From positions 124,001 to 188,000 of the forward strand of contig NZ_BMPW01000006.1 in NCBI RefSeq assembly GCF_014647795.1: a stretch of DNA of 64,000 nucleotides, written 5' to 3'. This DNA comes from Actinoplanes campanulatus. GTDB lineage: Bacteria; Actinomycetota; Actinomycetes; Mycobacteriales; Micromonosporaceae. Shown piece after piece: positions 25,638 through 34,180 of the stretch. Under the pieces are notes generated by a model. The model did not search any database and was not told the origin of the DNA. It saw only the letters and a list, made by a program, of their open reading frames with translations. Position numbers and translations under genes: made by a program. Position 1 is the stretch's first letter; every line of letters starts with the position of its first letter.

Positions 25638-25718
25638 GGTGAACGACGCCGGGCCTGATGGTGAACATTGTTCGACGCGCGCCCGATTTGCCGTAATGAC
25701 CCTGTGGCTCAGGTGAAC
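25638..25718. promoter_or_regulatory. PHO-like boxes between phoU and senX3
   Basis: GGTGAAC occurs at 25638-25644, 25660-25666 and 25712-25718; the first two are 22 bases (two 11-base units) apart. The complement GTTCACC is the core of PHO boxes bound by PhoP in Streptomyces, and RegX3 of mycobacteria recognises related sequences. A degenerate TGAAC at 25630-25634 precedes the first. Their location in the phoU-senX3 divergent promoter supports autoregulation by RegX3. Confidence 0.6.
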
Positions 25719-25738
25719 AATGACCCTACGATCGCAGC

Positions 25739-27019
25739 GTGGAGTGGGAATACGCCGCCGGCCTGGTTTCAGCCGCGCTCGCCGTCGGTGTGGGAGCGGG
25801 ACTGGCCCTCGCCCGGTTGCGCCGGTCGGGTGGATCAGCCCGGCCCGGCGCACCGGAGGGGAGAGCCGACATCGAACCGGACGACGATCGCCCGGCGGGC
25901 AAGCACGGCCTCAAGGGGCTCGGCCGCAAGAGCCTCGACTCGCTACGGGTCGGGGTCGTGGTGCTCGACGCGGAGGACCATCCGGTCCTGGTCAATCCCG
26001 CGGCGCGGGCCATGGGGCTGTTGCGGTCCGGTGGGGCGCCCGGGACCATCGCGGCTCATCCGATCCTGCGGACGCTGGCCGGGCAGGTGCGGCGCACGGG
26101 CGTACGCCGGGAGGTTGAACTTGATCTTCCGCGGGGTCGTGCCGGAGGCGGGCACGCACCGCTCGGCCTGCACCTGCGGGCCGTCGCGCTGAACTCGACG
26201 CACGTCGCGGTCGAGGCCGCCGACGTGACCGAGTCGCACCGTCTCGCCCGGGTCCGCCGCGACTTCGTGGCCAACGTCAGTCACGAGCTCAGGACGCCCA
26301 TCGGGGCCCTTCAGCTCCTGGCCGAGGCGCTGCTCGACGCCACCCAGATGCCGGAGGCGGCACCGGAGGCCCAGTCCGAGGACCTGCTGGCGGCGCGCCG
26401 GTTCGCCGAGCGCATCCACCACGAGTCCGCCCGGATGGGCCGTCTGGTGAACGAGCTGCTCGAACTCACCCGGTTGCAGGACGCCGAGCCGCTGCCCGAC
26501 CCCGAGCCGGTCTCGCTGGACTGGGTGATCGCCGAGGTGATCGACCGGACCCGGACCACGTCCTCGGCCAAGGGCATCGAGATCACCTACGACGGCCCCA
26601 AGGGCGTCATGGCGTACGGCAACGACAGCCAGATCGCCACCGCGGTCACCAACCTGGTGGAGAACGCGATCGCGTACTCGGGTGAGGACACCAAGGTCTC
26701 GATCACCCTGCGTCACAGTGACGACTGGCTCGAGATCGACGTCGCGGATCAGGGCATCGGCATCGCCCCGCAGGACGTCGAGCGGGTCTTCGAGCGGTTC
26801 TACCGTGCCGACCAGGCCCGATCCAGGTCCACCGGCGGAACCGGCCTGGGCCTGGCCATCGTCAAGCACATCGCCACCAACCACGGGGGCCGCGTCGACG
26901 TGACCAGTTCACTCGGCGACGGCTCTACGTTCACCTTGCGCCTACCCGCGCGACCCCCTGAGTCCCCCTCGTCGTCACCGACGGCGATTGAGATCGAGTC
27001 CGGTGTGGCCGGGCGCTGA
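25739..27019 (+). CDS. senX3: Sensor histidine kinase SenX3
   Basis: Phosphate-responsive sensor kinase paired with RegX3. 426 residues from GTG 25739. One N-terminal membrane segment (AAGLVSAALAVGVGAGLALA), a PAS-like domain (SLRVGVVVLDAEDHPVLVNP to VEAADVTESHRLARVRRDF), HisKA box FVANVSHELRTPIGALQLLA with His182, then HATPase motifs VTNLVENAIAYSGEDTKVSI, VADQGIGIAPQDVERVFERF and GGTGLGLAIVKHIATNHGG. regX3 follows after 74 bases. The mycobacterial order gpm-senX3-regX3 is kept. Confidence 0.95.
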   Translation: MEWEYAAGLVSAALAVGVGAGLALARLRRSGGSARPGAPEGRADIEPDDDRPAGKHGLKGLGRKSLDSLRVGVVVLDAEDHPVLVNPAARAMGLLRSGGAPGTIAAHPILRTLAGQVRRTGVRREVELDLPRGRAGGGHAPLGLHLRAVALNSTHVAVEAADVTESHRLARVRRDFVANVSHELRTPIGALQLLAEALLDATQMPEAAPEAQSEDLLAARRFAERIHHESARMGRLVNELLELTRLQDAEPLPDPEPVSLDWVIAEVIDRTRTTSSAKGIEITYDGPKGVMAYGNDSQIATAVTNLVENAIAYSGEDTKVSITLRHSDDWLEIDVADQGIGIAPQDVERVFERFYRADQARSRSTGGTGLGLAIVKHIATNHGGRVDVTSSLGDGSTFTLRLPARPPESPSSSPTAIEIESGVAGR

Positions 27020-27093
27020 GTCTTCCGGGCGGCTCCGCCGTCAAACCCGGAAACCCGCGTTTGACCCTGTCACCGACGACGGAAGGAACTTCA

Positions 27094-27777
27094 TTGGCAC
27101 GCGTGCTCGTGGTCGAGGACGAGGAGTCGTTCTCCGACGCCCTGTCGTACATGCTGCGTAAGGAGGGTTTCGAGGTCTCGGTCGCCGCGACCGGAACCTC
27201 CGCGCTCACGCAGTTCGACCGGACCGGTGCCGACATCGTGCTCCTCGACCTCATGTTGCCGGAGATGTCCGGCACCGAGGTCTGCCGTCAACTACGGCAG
27301 CGCTCGGCGGTCCCGATCATCATGGTCACCGCCCGGGACAGCGAGATCGACAAGGTGGTCGGCCTGGAGATCGGTGCGGACGACTACGTCACCAAGCCGT
27401 ACTCACCGCGGGAGCTGGTCGCCCGCATCCGTGCGGTGCTGCGCCGCCAGGGGGCCGAGGCCGCCGAGGTGAGCACCCCGACGCTCGCCGCCGGCCCGGT
27501 CCGGATGGACGTCGAGCGGCACGTGGTGACCGTCGACGGCGCCGGCGTCCAGCTGCCGCTGAAGGAGTTCGAGCTGCTCGAACTGCTGCTGCGCAACGCC
27601 GGCCGGGTGCTCACCCGGGGCCAGCTGATCGACCGGGTCTGGGGCGCCGACTACGTGGGCGACACCAAGACGCTGGACGTGCACGTGAAGCGGCTGCGCT
27701 CCAAGGTGGAGCCGGAGCCGTCCGCGCCGCGCTACATCGTCACCGTGCGCGGCCTGGGCTACAAATTCGAGCCCTGA
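27094..27777 (+). CDS. regX3: Response regulator RegX3
   Basis: OmpR/PhoB-family regulator of phosphate genes. The start chosen is TTG 27094, with GGAAGGAAC upstream, giving 227 residues, the length of mycobacterial RegX3. The receiver has RVLVVEDEESFSDALSYMLR, phospho-acceptor Asp in IVLLDLMLPEMSGTEVCRQL, and VTARDSEIDKVVGLEIGADD with YVTKPYSPRELVARIRAVLR. The winged-helix output ends GQLIDRVWGADYVGDTKTLD and VHVKRLRSKVE, closely matching RegX3. Likely targets include phoU and its own operon through the PHO-like boxes upstream of senX3. Confidence 0.96.
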   Translation: MARVLVVEDEESFSDALSYMLRKEGFEVSVAATGTSALTQFDRTGADIVLLDLMLPEMSGTEVCRQLRQRSAVPIIMVTARDSEIDKVVGLEIGADDYVTKPYSPRELVARIRAVLRRQGAEAAEVSTPTLAAGPVRMDVERHVVTVDGAGVQLPLKEFELLELLLRNAGRVLTRGQLIDRVWGADYVGDTKTLDVHVKRLRSKVEPEPSAPRYIVTVRGLGYKFEP

Positions 27778-27820
27778 TTTTCACCCTTGCGCAATGACAA
27801 CTCGCGCCGTGACAATGGAG

Positions 27821-28684
27821 TCATCGGGAGGCCGTCCGTGAGTGGCCACCCGACCCCCCTGGAAAAGGCGGCGAGGCCGGCTCACGCCCGCCTCGCCGCT
27901 GGGGAGCGGCCGCCTCGGCCGTGGCCGGGTGCACCGCGATCAGGCCGCTCTTGATCCGGGCCGCGCAGATGGTGGCCAGTTTCTCGTAGGCGGCCGTGCC
28001 GATCAGCGCGGTCAGCTCCGGGGCGTAGGTGAGGTACATCGGCTCGGTTCCGACGTGGGCCTCCGAGGACGACGTGCACCACCACGCGAGATCGTGACCG
28101 CCCGGCCCCCAGCCGCGGCGGTCGAATTCGGTCAAAGTGGACTGGAGCAGCTTCGTCCCGTCCGGGCGGGTGATCCAGTCCTGCTCTCGGCGGACCGGGA
28201 GCTGCCAGCAGACGTCCGGCTTGTAGGCGAGCGGGTGCACCCCGTCCCGCAGGGCCTGGGCGTGCAGCGCGCAGCCGCCACCGCCGGCGAAATCCGCCTC
28301 GTTGAGGAAGACGCAGGGGCCGTCCGCGGACCGCGTCGCCGTCCGCCGGGCGGGCTTGGTCCCGTCGACCGTGTCCACCTCGGTGTAATTCTTGAACCCG
28401 CGCCGGTGGTGCTGCCAGGTCTGCGGAGTGAGTTTCGCGGCCGCCGCCTTCACCCGGTTCTCGTCGTCGGCGTCGGTGAAGAACGCGCCGTGCGAGCAGC
28501 AGCCGTCCTCGGCGCGGCCGGGCAGGATGCCCCGGCAGGCGGAGCCGAAGACGCAGGTCCACCGGGAGAGCAGCCAGGTCAGGTCGGCCCGGACCAGATG
28601 CTGTTCGTCGGCGGGGTCGAGGAATTCGATCCATTCCCGAGGGAAGTCGAGGGGTACTTCCCGGGTGGGCGGCGTGCGGCTCAT
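27821..28684 (-). CDS. Conserved actinobacterial protein (Rv0495c-like)
   Basis: 287 residues. I recognise the family by the mycobacterial neighbour Rv0495c, which follows senX3-regX3. Notable are clustered cysteines: [20 protein letters not shown] followed by [17 protein letters not shown], then [20 protein letters not shown] and [17 protein letters not shown]. The Cys/His spacing suggests a metal or Fe-S site of the YkgJ/DUF3109 kind. The last 30 residues are low-complexity. The function is unknown. Confidence 0.82.
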   Translation of the reverse strand: MSRTPPTREVPLDFPREWIEFLDPADEQHLVRADLTWLLSRWTCVFGSACRGILPGRAEDGCCSHGAFFTDADDENRVKAAAAKLTPQTWQHHRRGFKNYTEVDTVDGTKPARRTATRSADGPCVFLNEADFAGGGGCALHAQALRDGVHPLAYKPDVCWQLPVRREQDWITRPDGTKLLQSTLTEFDRRGWGPGGHDLAWWCTSSSEAHVGTEPMYLTYAPELTALIGTAAYEKLATICAARIKSGLIAVHPATAEAAAPQRRGGREPASPPFPGGSGGHSRTASR

Positions 28685-28769
28685 CCGGCTCAGGGTACGC
28701 GCACCGGTGGATCATGACCGTTTAGAGCGGATATATCCGAGCCTGTTGCGCGCCGCTACGCTGAAGAGC

Positions 28770-29603
28770 GTGACTTCCCGCGTACCCGTGCTTCTCTCCA
28801 GCTCCTCGGTCTTCCCCGAGCCGACGGCGGCGGCGTTCGAGATGGCGGCCACGGTCGGCTACGACGGTCTCGAGGTCATGGTGTGGACCGACGCCGTCAG
28901 CCAGGACGCCGGCGCCCTCAAGGGCCTCGCCGACCACTACGGCGTGCCGGTCCTCTCGGTCCACGCGCCCTGCCTGCTGGTCACCCAGCGGGTGTGGAGC
29001 TCCGATCCGTGGGAGCGGCTGACCCGGGCCGCCCAGCTCGCCGAGACGCTCGGCGCGCCGACCGTGGTGGTGCACCCGCCGTTCCGCTGGCAGGGCGACT
29101 ACGCGCGCAACTTCGCCGAGGGGCTCACCAAGGTCCGCGGCCGCCATCCGGATCTGACCTTCGCGGTGGAGAACATGTTCCCGATCAAGATGGCCGGTCG
29201 ATGGGTGGTGCCGTACAACCCGGGTTGGGATCCGACCGAGACCGGCTTCAACGCGTACACGCTGGACCTGTCGCACTGCGCGGCGTCCCACGTCGACGCG
29301 CTGGAGATGGCCGACCGGATGGGCGCCGGCCTGCGTCATGTCCACCTCGGCGACGGCACCGGCGAGGGCCGCGACGAGCACCTGGTGCCGGGCCGCGGCA
29401 ATCAGCCGTGCGCCGAGCTGCTGCGATCGCTGGCCGGCCGTGGCTTCACCGGCTCGGTGGCGCTGGAGATCAACACCCGCAAGGCGGCGAGCCGTCCGGC
29501 CCGCGAGGCCGACCTGCGCGAGGCGCTGGCCTTCGCCCGCCGCCACCTCGAGCCGGCTGTGTCTGATGGCCTCGCCTCCGGCTCGGCTGCATTTCGCCCC
29601 TGA
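28770..29603 (+). CDS. Sugar phosphate isomerase/epimerase-like TIM-barrel protein
   Basis: 277 residues from GTG 28770. AP endonuclease 2/xylose-isomerase-like barrel: AAFEMAATVGYDGLEVMVWT, LSVHAPCLLVTQRVWSSDPW, TVVVHPPFRWQGDYARNFAE, FAVENMFPIKMAGRWVVPYN, TLDLSHCAAS, LRHVHLGDGTGEGRDEHLVP and VALEINTRK give the usual Glu/His/Asp metal ligands. A related gene (Rv0498) holds the same position in mycobacteria. The substrate is unknown. Its last codons (GCATTTCGCCC) form the left outer arm of a palindromic element, an unusual overlap of coding sequence and hairpin. Confidence 0.88.
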   Translation: MTSRVPVLLSSSSVFPEPTAAAFEMAATVGYDGLEVMVWTDAVSQDAGALKGLADHYGVPVLSVHAPCLLVTQRVWSSDPWERLTRAAQLAETLGAPTVVVHPPFRWQGDYARNFAEGLTKVRGRHPDLTFAVENMFPIKMAGRWVVPYNPGWDPTETGFNAYTLDLSHCAASHVDALEMADRMGAGLRHVHLGDGTGEGRDEHLVPGRGNQPCAELLRSLAGRGFTGSVALEINTRKAASRPAREADLREALAFARRHLEPAVSDGLASGSAAFRP

Positions 29604-29681
29604 AGTCGGTGTCGAGGGCGCTGAAAACGACCACGCTTCGCTAGCCGTTTTCAGAGCCCTCGACACCGACGGGCGAAATGC
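29589..29681. repeat. Palindromic intergenic element, family 2 copy 1
   Basis: A 93-base hairpin. Outer arms GCATTTCGCCC (29589-29599) and GGGCGAAATGC (29671-29681); inner arms GTCGGTGTCGAGGGC (29605-29619) and GCCCTCGACACCGAC (29656-29670); core CTGAAAACG with CGTTTTCAG; loop ACCACGCTTCGCTAGC (29630-29645). The stop codon of the isomerase gene lies in the bulge between outer and inner arms. Copy 2 at 62111 has the same architecture and the same loop in inverted orientation, but different arms. Both are in convergent junctions, so a bidirectional terminator role is likely. Confidence 0.85.
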
Positions 29682-29684
29682 GCG

Positions 29685-30230
29685 CTATAAGGCAGGGGTG
29701 AGGGCGGTGTTCGCGGCCCGCTTGCGGGCGCGGTGTGCGGCCACGTGTGAGCGGGTGGCACAGCGTTCCGAGCAGAACCGGCGGCAGTTGTTCGACGACG
29801 TGTCCAGATAGACGTTGCCGCACCGCTCGTCGGCGCAGATCCCGAAGCGGGCGCTGCCGAACTCGCAGAGCCAGACGGAGAGGCCCCACACGGCGCCGGC
29901 CAGGTATTCGGCGCTCACCGAGGAGCCGCGGCTGGTGACGTGCATGTGCCAGTCGCTGGCGTCGTGACCGGAGATGCGTGGCTGCACCGGGTACGCCTCG
30001 AGCAGACCGTTCAGCTCCCGCACCGCGTCGGCGTCCTGACCGGTGGTGCCGTGTTCGAAGACCTCGCGCAGCCGGCGCTGGGCACGGCGGAACGCGACGA
30101 GGTCCTTCTCCGCGACCTGATCGCGCATGTAGGCCTGATCGCCGGAGAACAGGGCACGCAACCCGGCGAGGTCGTCCAGACCGGCGTTGACGAGGTCGAT
30201 CGCCGTCCGGGCGTACGCATCGAAGTTCAC
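29685..30230 (-). CDS. CGNR zinc-finger transcription regulator
   Basis: 181 residues from GTG 30230 (the frame is open further but without a better start). N-terminal ABATE-type domain (YARTAIDLVNAGLDDLAGLR to LNGLLEAYPVQPRISGHDAS) and the C-terminal CGNR zinc finger CADERCGNVYLDTSSNNCRR followed by FCSERCATRSHVAAHRARKR. Proteins of this family are presumed DNA-binding stress regulators; targets are unknown. The stop codon lies four bases from the palindromic element. Confidence 0.93.
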   Translation of the reverse strand: MNFDAYARTAIDLVNAGLDDLAGLRALFSGDQAYMRDQVAEKDLVAFRRAQRRLREVFEHGTTGQDADAVRELNGLLEAYPVQPRISGHDASDWHMHVTSRGSSVSAEYLAGAVWGLSVWLCEFGSARFGICADERCGNVYLDTSSNNCRRFCSERCATRSHVAAHRARKRAANTALTPAL

Positions 30231-30343
30231 TCGACAACGGTAGCGGCACCGGAGGCGATGAAGCACACATGTGCTGTCTCCATCGGTGCGAATCGGCGGC
30301 GCACCGGGGCATCCGGAACACGCTCGGAGGTTACGCTCGCCCC

Positions 30344-31264
30344 ATGCTCCGTTCCCTGTTTCTCGCCGCGGCCGGGTCCGCCCGGCTCGAGCGGCTGGTC
30401 GAGTCCGCCCCTGTCAGCAAGGGCATCGTGCAGCGTTTCGTCGCCGGCCGTGGCACCGACGAGGTCCTGCGGGTCACCCGGGAGCTGGTCGACGACGGCC
30501 TCGCCGTGAGCCTCGATCATCTGGGCGATGACACCCGGACGGTGGAACAGGCGGTCGCCGCCCGCGACGAGTATGTCGCGATGCTGTCCGGCCTGCACGG
30601 CGCCGGGCTGACGCCGGCCGCCGAGGTCAGCGTGAAACTCTCGGCGCTGGGCCAGGGGATCGACGAGAAACTGGCGTACGAGCACGCGCGCGCCATCTGT
30701 GCCGCGGCGGCCGAGGCGGGCACCACGGTGACGCTGGACGCCGAGGACCACAGCACCACCGACGCGACCCTCGAGACGCTGATGGAGCTGCGGCGGGACT
30801 TCCCCTCGACCGGGGCGGTGCTCCAGGCGCACCTGCGGCGTACCGAGGGGGACTGCCGGGAGCTCGCCACGGCCGGGTCGCGGGTCCGGCTGTGCAAGGG
30901 CGCCTACGCCGAGCCCGAGTCGGTGGCCTTCCAGTCGGCGCTGGACGTGGACAAGTCGTTCGTCCGCTGCCTCAACATCCTGATGTCCGGGGAGGGCTAC
31001 CCGATGGTCGCCACACACGACCCGCGGCTCATCGCGATCGCCGAGGACCGGGCCCGCTGGTTCGACCGGTCCACCGGGGAGTTCGAGTTCCAGCTCCTCT
31101 ACGGGGTCCGGTCCGAGGAGCAGGGCCGGCTGGCCGCGGGCGGCAACACGGTGCGGGTCTACCTGCCCTACGGCGACCAGTGGTATGGGTACCTGATGCG
31201 CCGCCTGGCCGAGCGTCCGGCGAACCTGGGTTTCGTGGCCCGTGCCGTGGCATCTCGCAAATAG
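30344..31264 (+). CDS. Proline dehydrogenase
   Basis: Single-domain FAD enzyme oxidising proline to pyrroline-5-carboxylate. 306 residues from ATG 30344, typical of the monofunctional PruB/PutB class. Conserved parts: AAEVSVKLSALGQGIDEKLA, VTLDAEDHSTTDATLETLME, LQAHLRRTEGDCRELATAGS, VRLCKGAYAEPESVAFQSA, PMVATHDPRLIAIAEDRA and the flavin-site end EFQLLYGVRSEEQGRLAAGG, then YLPYGDQWYGYLMRRLAERP. No pyrroline-5-carboxylate dehydrogenase gene is adjacent here. Confidence 0.95.
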   Translation: MLRSLFLAAAGSARLERLVESAPVSKGIVQRFVAGRGTDEVLRVTRELVDDGLAVSLDHLGDDTRTVEQAVAARDEYVAMLSGLHGAGLTPAAEVSVKLSALGQGIDEKLAYEHARAICAAAAEAGTTVTLDAEDHSTTDATLETLMELRRDFPSTGAVLQAHLRRTEGDCRELATAGSRVRLCKGAYAEPESVAFQSALDVDKSFVRCLNILMSGEGYPMVATHDPRLIAIAEDRARWFDRSTGEFEFQLLYGVRSEEQGRLAAGGNTVRVYLPYGDQWYGYLMRRLAERPANLGFVARAVASRK

Positions 31265-31454
31265 CGGCATCAAACGGGCGATACCGTCATACATCCGGCG
31301 TGTCAGGCTTGACTTTTTCTGGGCATTTCACGGAACGTATCGCGTTGGTCACAGCCGTATCGATACCGTTCTGATGACACGCACGTCGTCCCCGCGGCGT
31401 CCGGGAGCCTCCGGCCGCGGCGGATCGTGCCTGGGAAAGGATCGGTGCGACGAG

Positions 31455-31667
31455 ATGACGGGTCCAGCCCAAACCGAGGAACGGCTCGCCGAAGTGCGGT
31501 TCCTGACGGTGGCCGAGGTGGCCGCGCTCATGCGCGTTTCCAAGATGACCGTCTATCGGCTCGTGCACGGTGGTGACCTCACCGCGGTACGGGTCGGCCG
31601 CTCGTTCCGGGTGCCCGAGCATGCGGTACACGAGTATCTTCGCGGCGCCTTCTCGCAAAGCGCCTGA
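31455..31667 (+). CDS. Excisionase-type helix-turn-helix protein (Rv0500A-like)
   Basis: A 70-residue DNA-binding protein of the excisionase/MerR-like family: [20 protein letters not shown], then [20 protein letters not shown] and [12 protein letters not shown]. In mycobacteria Rv0500A occupies the same place before the bS22 gene, and BldC of Streptomyces is a related small regulator. Start ATG 31455; the ribosome-binding site is weak. The 190 bases upstream hold a possible promoter with TTGACT near 31311. No phage genes are nearby, so it is a host regulator rather than a real excisionase. Confidence 0.9.
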   Translation: MTGPAQTEERLAEVRFLTVAEVAALMRVSKMTVYRLVHGGDLTAVRVGRSFRVPEHAVHEYLRGAFSQSA

Positions 31668-31825
31668 CGACCCGGGGCCGTGTTGGCCCGGCTGGGACGG
31701 GCCGGTACGCTGGACCGGTTGGTTCCCGGATCGGTGCTACCGCTCCGGGCGCCCTCCAGTCGGCTTCCGGCCGTGCCCCCGGGCACTCCCGGTTCCATTC
31801 ATCAGTGTTTCGAGAGGCTTTTCGT

Positions 31826-31927
31826 ATGGGCTCCGTGGTCAAGAAGCGCCGCAAGCGTATGGCGAAGAAGAAGCACCGCAAGCTGCTGCGCAAGACCCGC
31901 GTCCAGCGTCGCCGTCTCGGCAAGTGA
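31826..31927 (+). CDS. Small ribosomal protein bS22 (AURKAIP1/COX24 domain)
   Basis: A 33-residue, extremely basic protein ([20 protein letters not shown] then [13 protein letters not shown]). This is the actinobacterial AURKAIP1/COX24-domain protein seen as bS22 in mycobacterial ribosomes (Rv0500B). It binds rRNA in the small subunit. GAGAGG lies upstream of ATG 31826. It is easily missed because of its size; conservation and synteny make it certain. Confidence 0.92.
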   Translation: MGSVVKKRRKRMAKKKHRKLLRKTRVQRRRLGK

Positions 31928-32006
31928 CCCCGGGCCGGGCCGATGGCCCGGCTCCCGGCGGCACTTGCCTCCTGTTCGAGGCCGCGCATCGAAAGGTGCA
32001 CCCTTG

Positions 32007-33083
32007 GTGACCTCACCACCCAGCGTTGTCGTGGTCACCGGAGTCAGCCGTTATCTCGGCGCTCGGGTGGCCGCTCGCCTCGCCGCAGATCCAAAGATCG
32101 ACCGTGTCGTCGGTCTGGATCCGCATGACCCGCCGGCGGGCCTTCTCGGCCTGCTCGACGGTGTGGAGCGGATCCGGGCCGACGCGCGCGCGGCCACCGA
32201 GGCGATCGCCGACCTCGGCGCCGAAGCGGTCGTGCACCTGGCCGTGACCAGCGTGCCCGACGCGCAGCACGGTGGCCGTGCCGCGATGAAGGAACACAAC
32301 GTCATCGGCACCATGCAGGTGCTGGCGGCCGCCCAGGGCGCGCCGCGGCTGCGCAAGCTGGTGGTGCGTTCCTCCACCGCGGCGTACGGCGCCTCCTTCC
32401 GCGACCCGGCCGTGTTCACCGAGGACACCGAGCCGCGCGCGGTTCCGCGTGGCGCGTTCGCCCGCGACATCCTGGACATCGAGGGGTATGTCCGCGGTTT
32501 CCGCCGGCGCCGCCCCGAGGTCGCCGCGACCGTCCTGCGGTTCGCCCCGATGATCAGCGAGTCCGCCGAGACGTCGCTGACCCGCTACTTCGCCCAGCCG
32601 GTGGTGCCCACCGTGCTCGGCCGTGACGCCCGGCTCCAGTTCGTCCACGTCGAGGACGCGCTGGAGATCCTGCACCGCTCGGTGACCGAGGACCATCCCG
32701 GCACCTTCAACGTCGCCGGTTCCGGCGTGCTGATGCTCAGCCAGGCCGTCCGCCGGGCCGGCCGGATCTCCCTGCCGGTGCCCGAGCCGGCGCTCTCCAC
32801 CGGCGCGGCCCTGCTGCGCAACCTCGGTGTCGAGCAGATCGGGCTGGACCAGATCGACCTCTTCGTGCACGGTCGAGTGGTGGACACCACCCGGCTGATC
32901 AATGAGTTCGGCTTCACCCCGCGTACCACCGTGGCCGCGTTCGAGGAGTTCATCCAGGCGCACGCGGCCGGCTCGACGCTCACCGCGGACCGTCTGGCCG
33001 CCGCTGAGAGCGCGATCCTGGACGCCATCCGCCGGGTCCGGGCCGCCGCCGAGCCCGCGCCGGCGGGAAGCGACCGAGCATGA
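32007..33083 (+). CDS. NAD-dependent epimerase/dehydratase family protein (Rv0501-like)
   Basis: About 358 residues from GTG 32007 (TTG 32004 is adjacent), with GAAAGGTG upstream. Extended SDR with a Rossmann start SVVVVTGVSRYLGARVAARL (variant of GxxGxxG), the acidic residue at strand 2 (VGLDPHDPP), VVHLAVTSVPDAQHGG, LVVRSSTAAYGASFRDPAVF, and a C-terminal substrate region. Annotated as galE2 in mycobacteria, but real UDP-galactose epimerase activity is doubtful because the YxxxK motif is degenerate here (no clear Tyr-Lys after the Ser-Ser-Thr segment). It overlaps the acyltransferase gene by four bases. Confidence 0.85.
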   Translation: MTSPPSVVVVTGVSRYLGARVAARLAADPKIDRVVGLDPHDPPAGLLGLLDGVERIRADARAATEAIADLGAEAVVHLAVTSVPDAQHGGRAAMKEHNVIGTMQVLAAAQGAPRLRKLVVRSSTAAYGASFRDPAVFTEDTEPRAVPRGAFARDILDIEGYVRGFRRRRPEVAATVLRFAPMISESAETSLTRYFAQPVVPTVLGRDARLQFVHVEDALEILHRSVTEDHPGTFNVAGSGVLMLSQAVRRAGRISLPVPEPALSTGAALLRNLGVEQIGLDQIDLFVHGRVVDTTRLINEFGFTPRTTVAAFEEFIQAHAAGSTLTADRLAAAESAILDAIRRVRAAAEPAPAGSDRA

Positions 33084-34066
33084 GCCAGGACGAATATCGG
33101 GACATGTTTCCCGGGCACACCGAGTTCCGGTTGCCCGAGCCGGCGCCGGTGCGGCGGGTGAACGGCCGCCGCCCCATCCCTGAGAGCCCCGAGCCGGCGC
33201 CCGCGGTCGGCGTGGCGGACAGCCTGGACGTCTGGGACCAGCGGGTGGCCGGCGGCCTGGCGTTCCTGCGCCGTCGCCTGGCCGGATCGTACGAGGTGGA
33301 CGAGTTCGGGTTCGACCCCGAGCTTGCCGAGGCGGTCTTCCACCCGATGCTGAAGATCCTGTACAGGGACTGGTTCCGGACCGAGGTGCTCGGTATCGAG
33401 AACGTCCCGCTGGACGGCGGCGGCCTCGTGGTGGGCAACCACTCCGGCACGATCGCCCTGGACGCCCTGATGCTGACCGTCGCGCTGCACGACAAGCACC
33501 CCCGTAAGCGGCACCTCCGGCTGCTCGGCGCCGACCTGGTCTTCCGGATGCCGGTGATGAGCGAGCTGGCCCGTGCTGCCGGCGCCACGGTGGCCTGCAA
33601 CCCGGACGCCGAGCGCCTGATGAACTCCAGCCAGCTGGTCGGCGTCTTCCCGGAGGGCTTCAAGGGCATCGGGAAGCGGTTCTCCGAACGCTACAAGCTG
33701 CAACGGTTCGGCCGGGGCGGGTTCGTGTCGGCGGCGCTGCGCACCGGCACCCCGATCGTCCCGGTGGCGATCGTCGGCGCCGAGGAGATCTATCCGATCC
33801 TGGCCGACCTGAAGCCGCTGGCCCGGCTGCTCGGCGTGCCGTACTTCCCGGTCACCCCGACCTTCCCGCTGCTGGGCCCGCTGGGGCTGGTGCCGCTGCC
33901 GAGCAAGTGGCTGATCCAGTTCTGCCCGCCGATCCCGACCGCCCACCTGCGGGAGTACGCGGACGATCCGCTGGTCGTCTACAACCTCGCCGATCAGGTC
34001 CGGGAGACGATCCAGGCCACGCTGCACGAGCTGCTGGAGAAGCGGCCGGATCCGTTCGGGCCGTGA
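33080..34066 (+). CDS. Lysophospholipid acyltransferase family protein (Rv0502-like)
   Basis: 328 residues; ATG 33080 overlaps the upstream stop. PlsC-type acyltransferase: the HX4D-like motif is VVGNHSGTIALDALMLTVAL (His followed by SGTIALD), GVFPEGFKGIGKRFSERYKL holds the glycerol-phosphate-binding FPEG block, and GTPIVPVAIVGAEEIYPILA the later block. It probably acylates a lipid intermediate at the inner membrane. Coupled to the epimerase gene as in mycobacteria (Rv0501-Rv0502). Confidence 0.9.
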   Translation: MSQDEYRDMFPGHTEFRLPEPAPVRRVNGRRPIPESPEPAPAVGVADSLDVWDQRVAGGLAFLRRRLAGSYEVDEFGFDPELAEAVFHPMLKILYRDWFRTEVLGIENVPLDGGGLVVGNHSGTIALDALMLTVALHDKHPRKRHLRLLGADLVFRMPVMSELARAAGATVACNPDAERLMNSSQLVGVFPEGFKGIGKRFSERYKLQRFGRGGFVSAALRTGTPIVPVAIVGAEEIYPILADLKPLARLLGVPYFPVTPTFPLLGPLGLVPLPSKWLIQFCPPIPTAHLREYADDPLVVYNLADQVRETIQATLHELLEKRPDPFGP

Positions 34067-34124
34067 CCTCGGCGAGTGCCAAATTCCTGGAGTGATCCGT
34101 CCGGTCCGTCCTATAGTGACGGTT

Positions 34125-34165
34125 GAGGGGCGGCCCCGGAGTGATGATCTCCGGCACCGCCCCTC
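34125..34165. terminator. Bidirectional terminator between convergent genes
   Basis: A 17-bp stem with a 2-bp mismatch: GAGGGGCGGCCCCGGAG (34125-34141) and CTCCGGCACCGCCCCTC (34149-34165), loop TGATGAT. It lies between the acyltransferase and rsbN-like stops. Confidence 0.78.
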
Positions 34166-34180
34166 GCCAGTTCCGTCGTT

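Noticed and set aside
31455-31667. Excisionase of an integrated phage or plasmid
   Set aside because: No integrase, attachment-site repeat or phage gene is nearby, and the gene keeps the chromosomal position of Rv0500A next to bS22.
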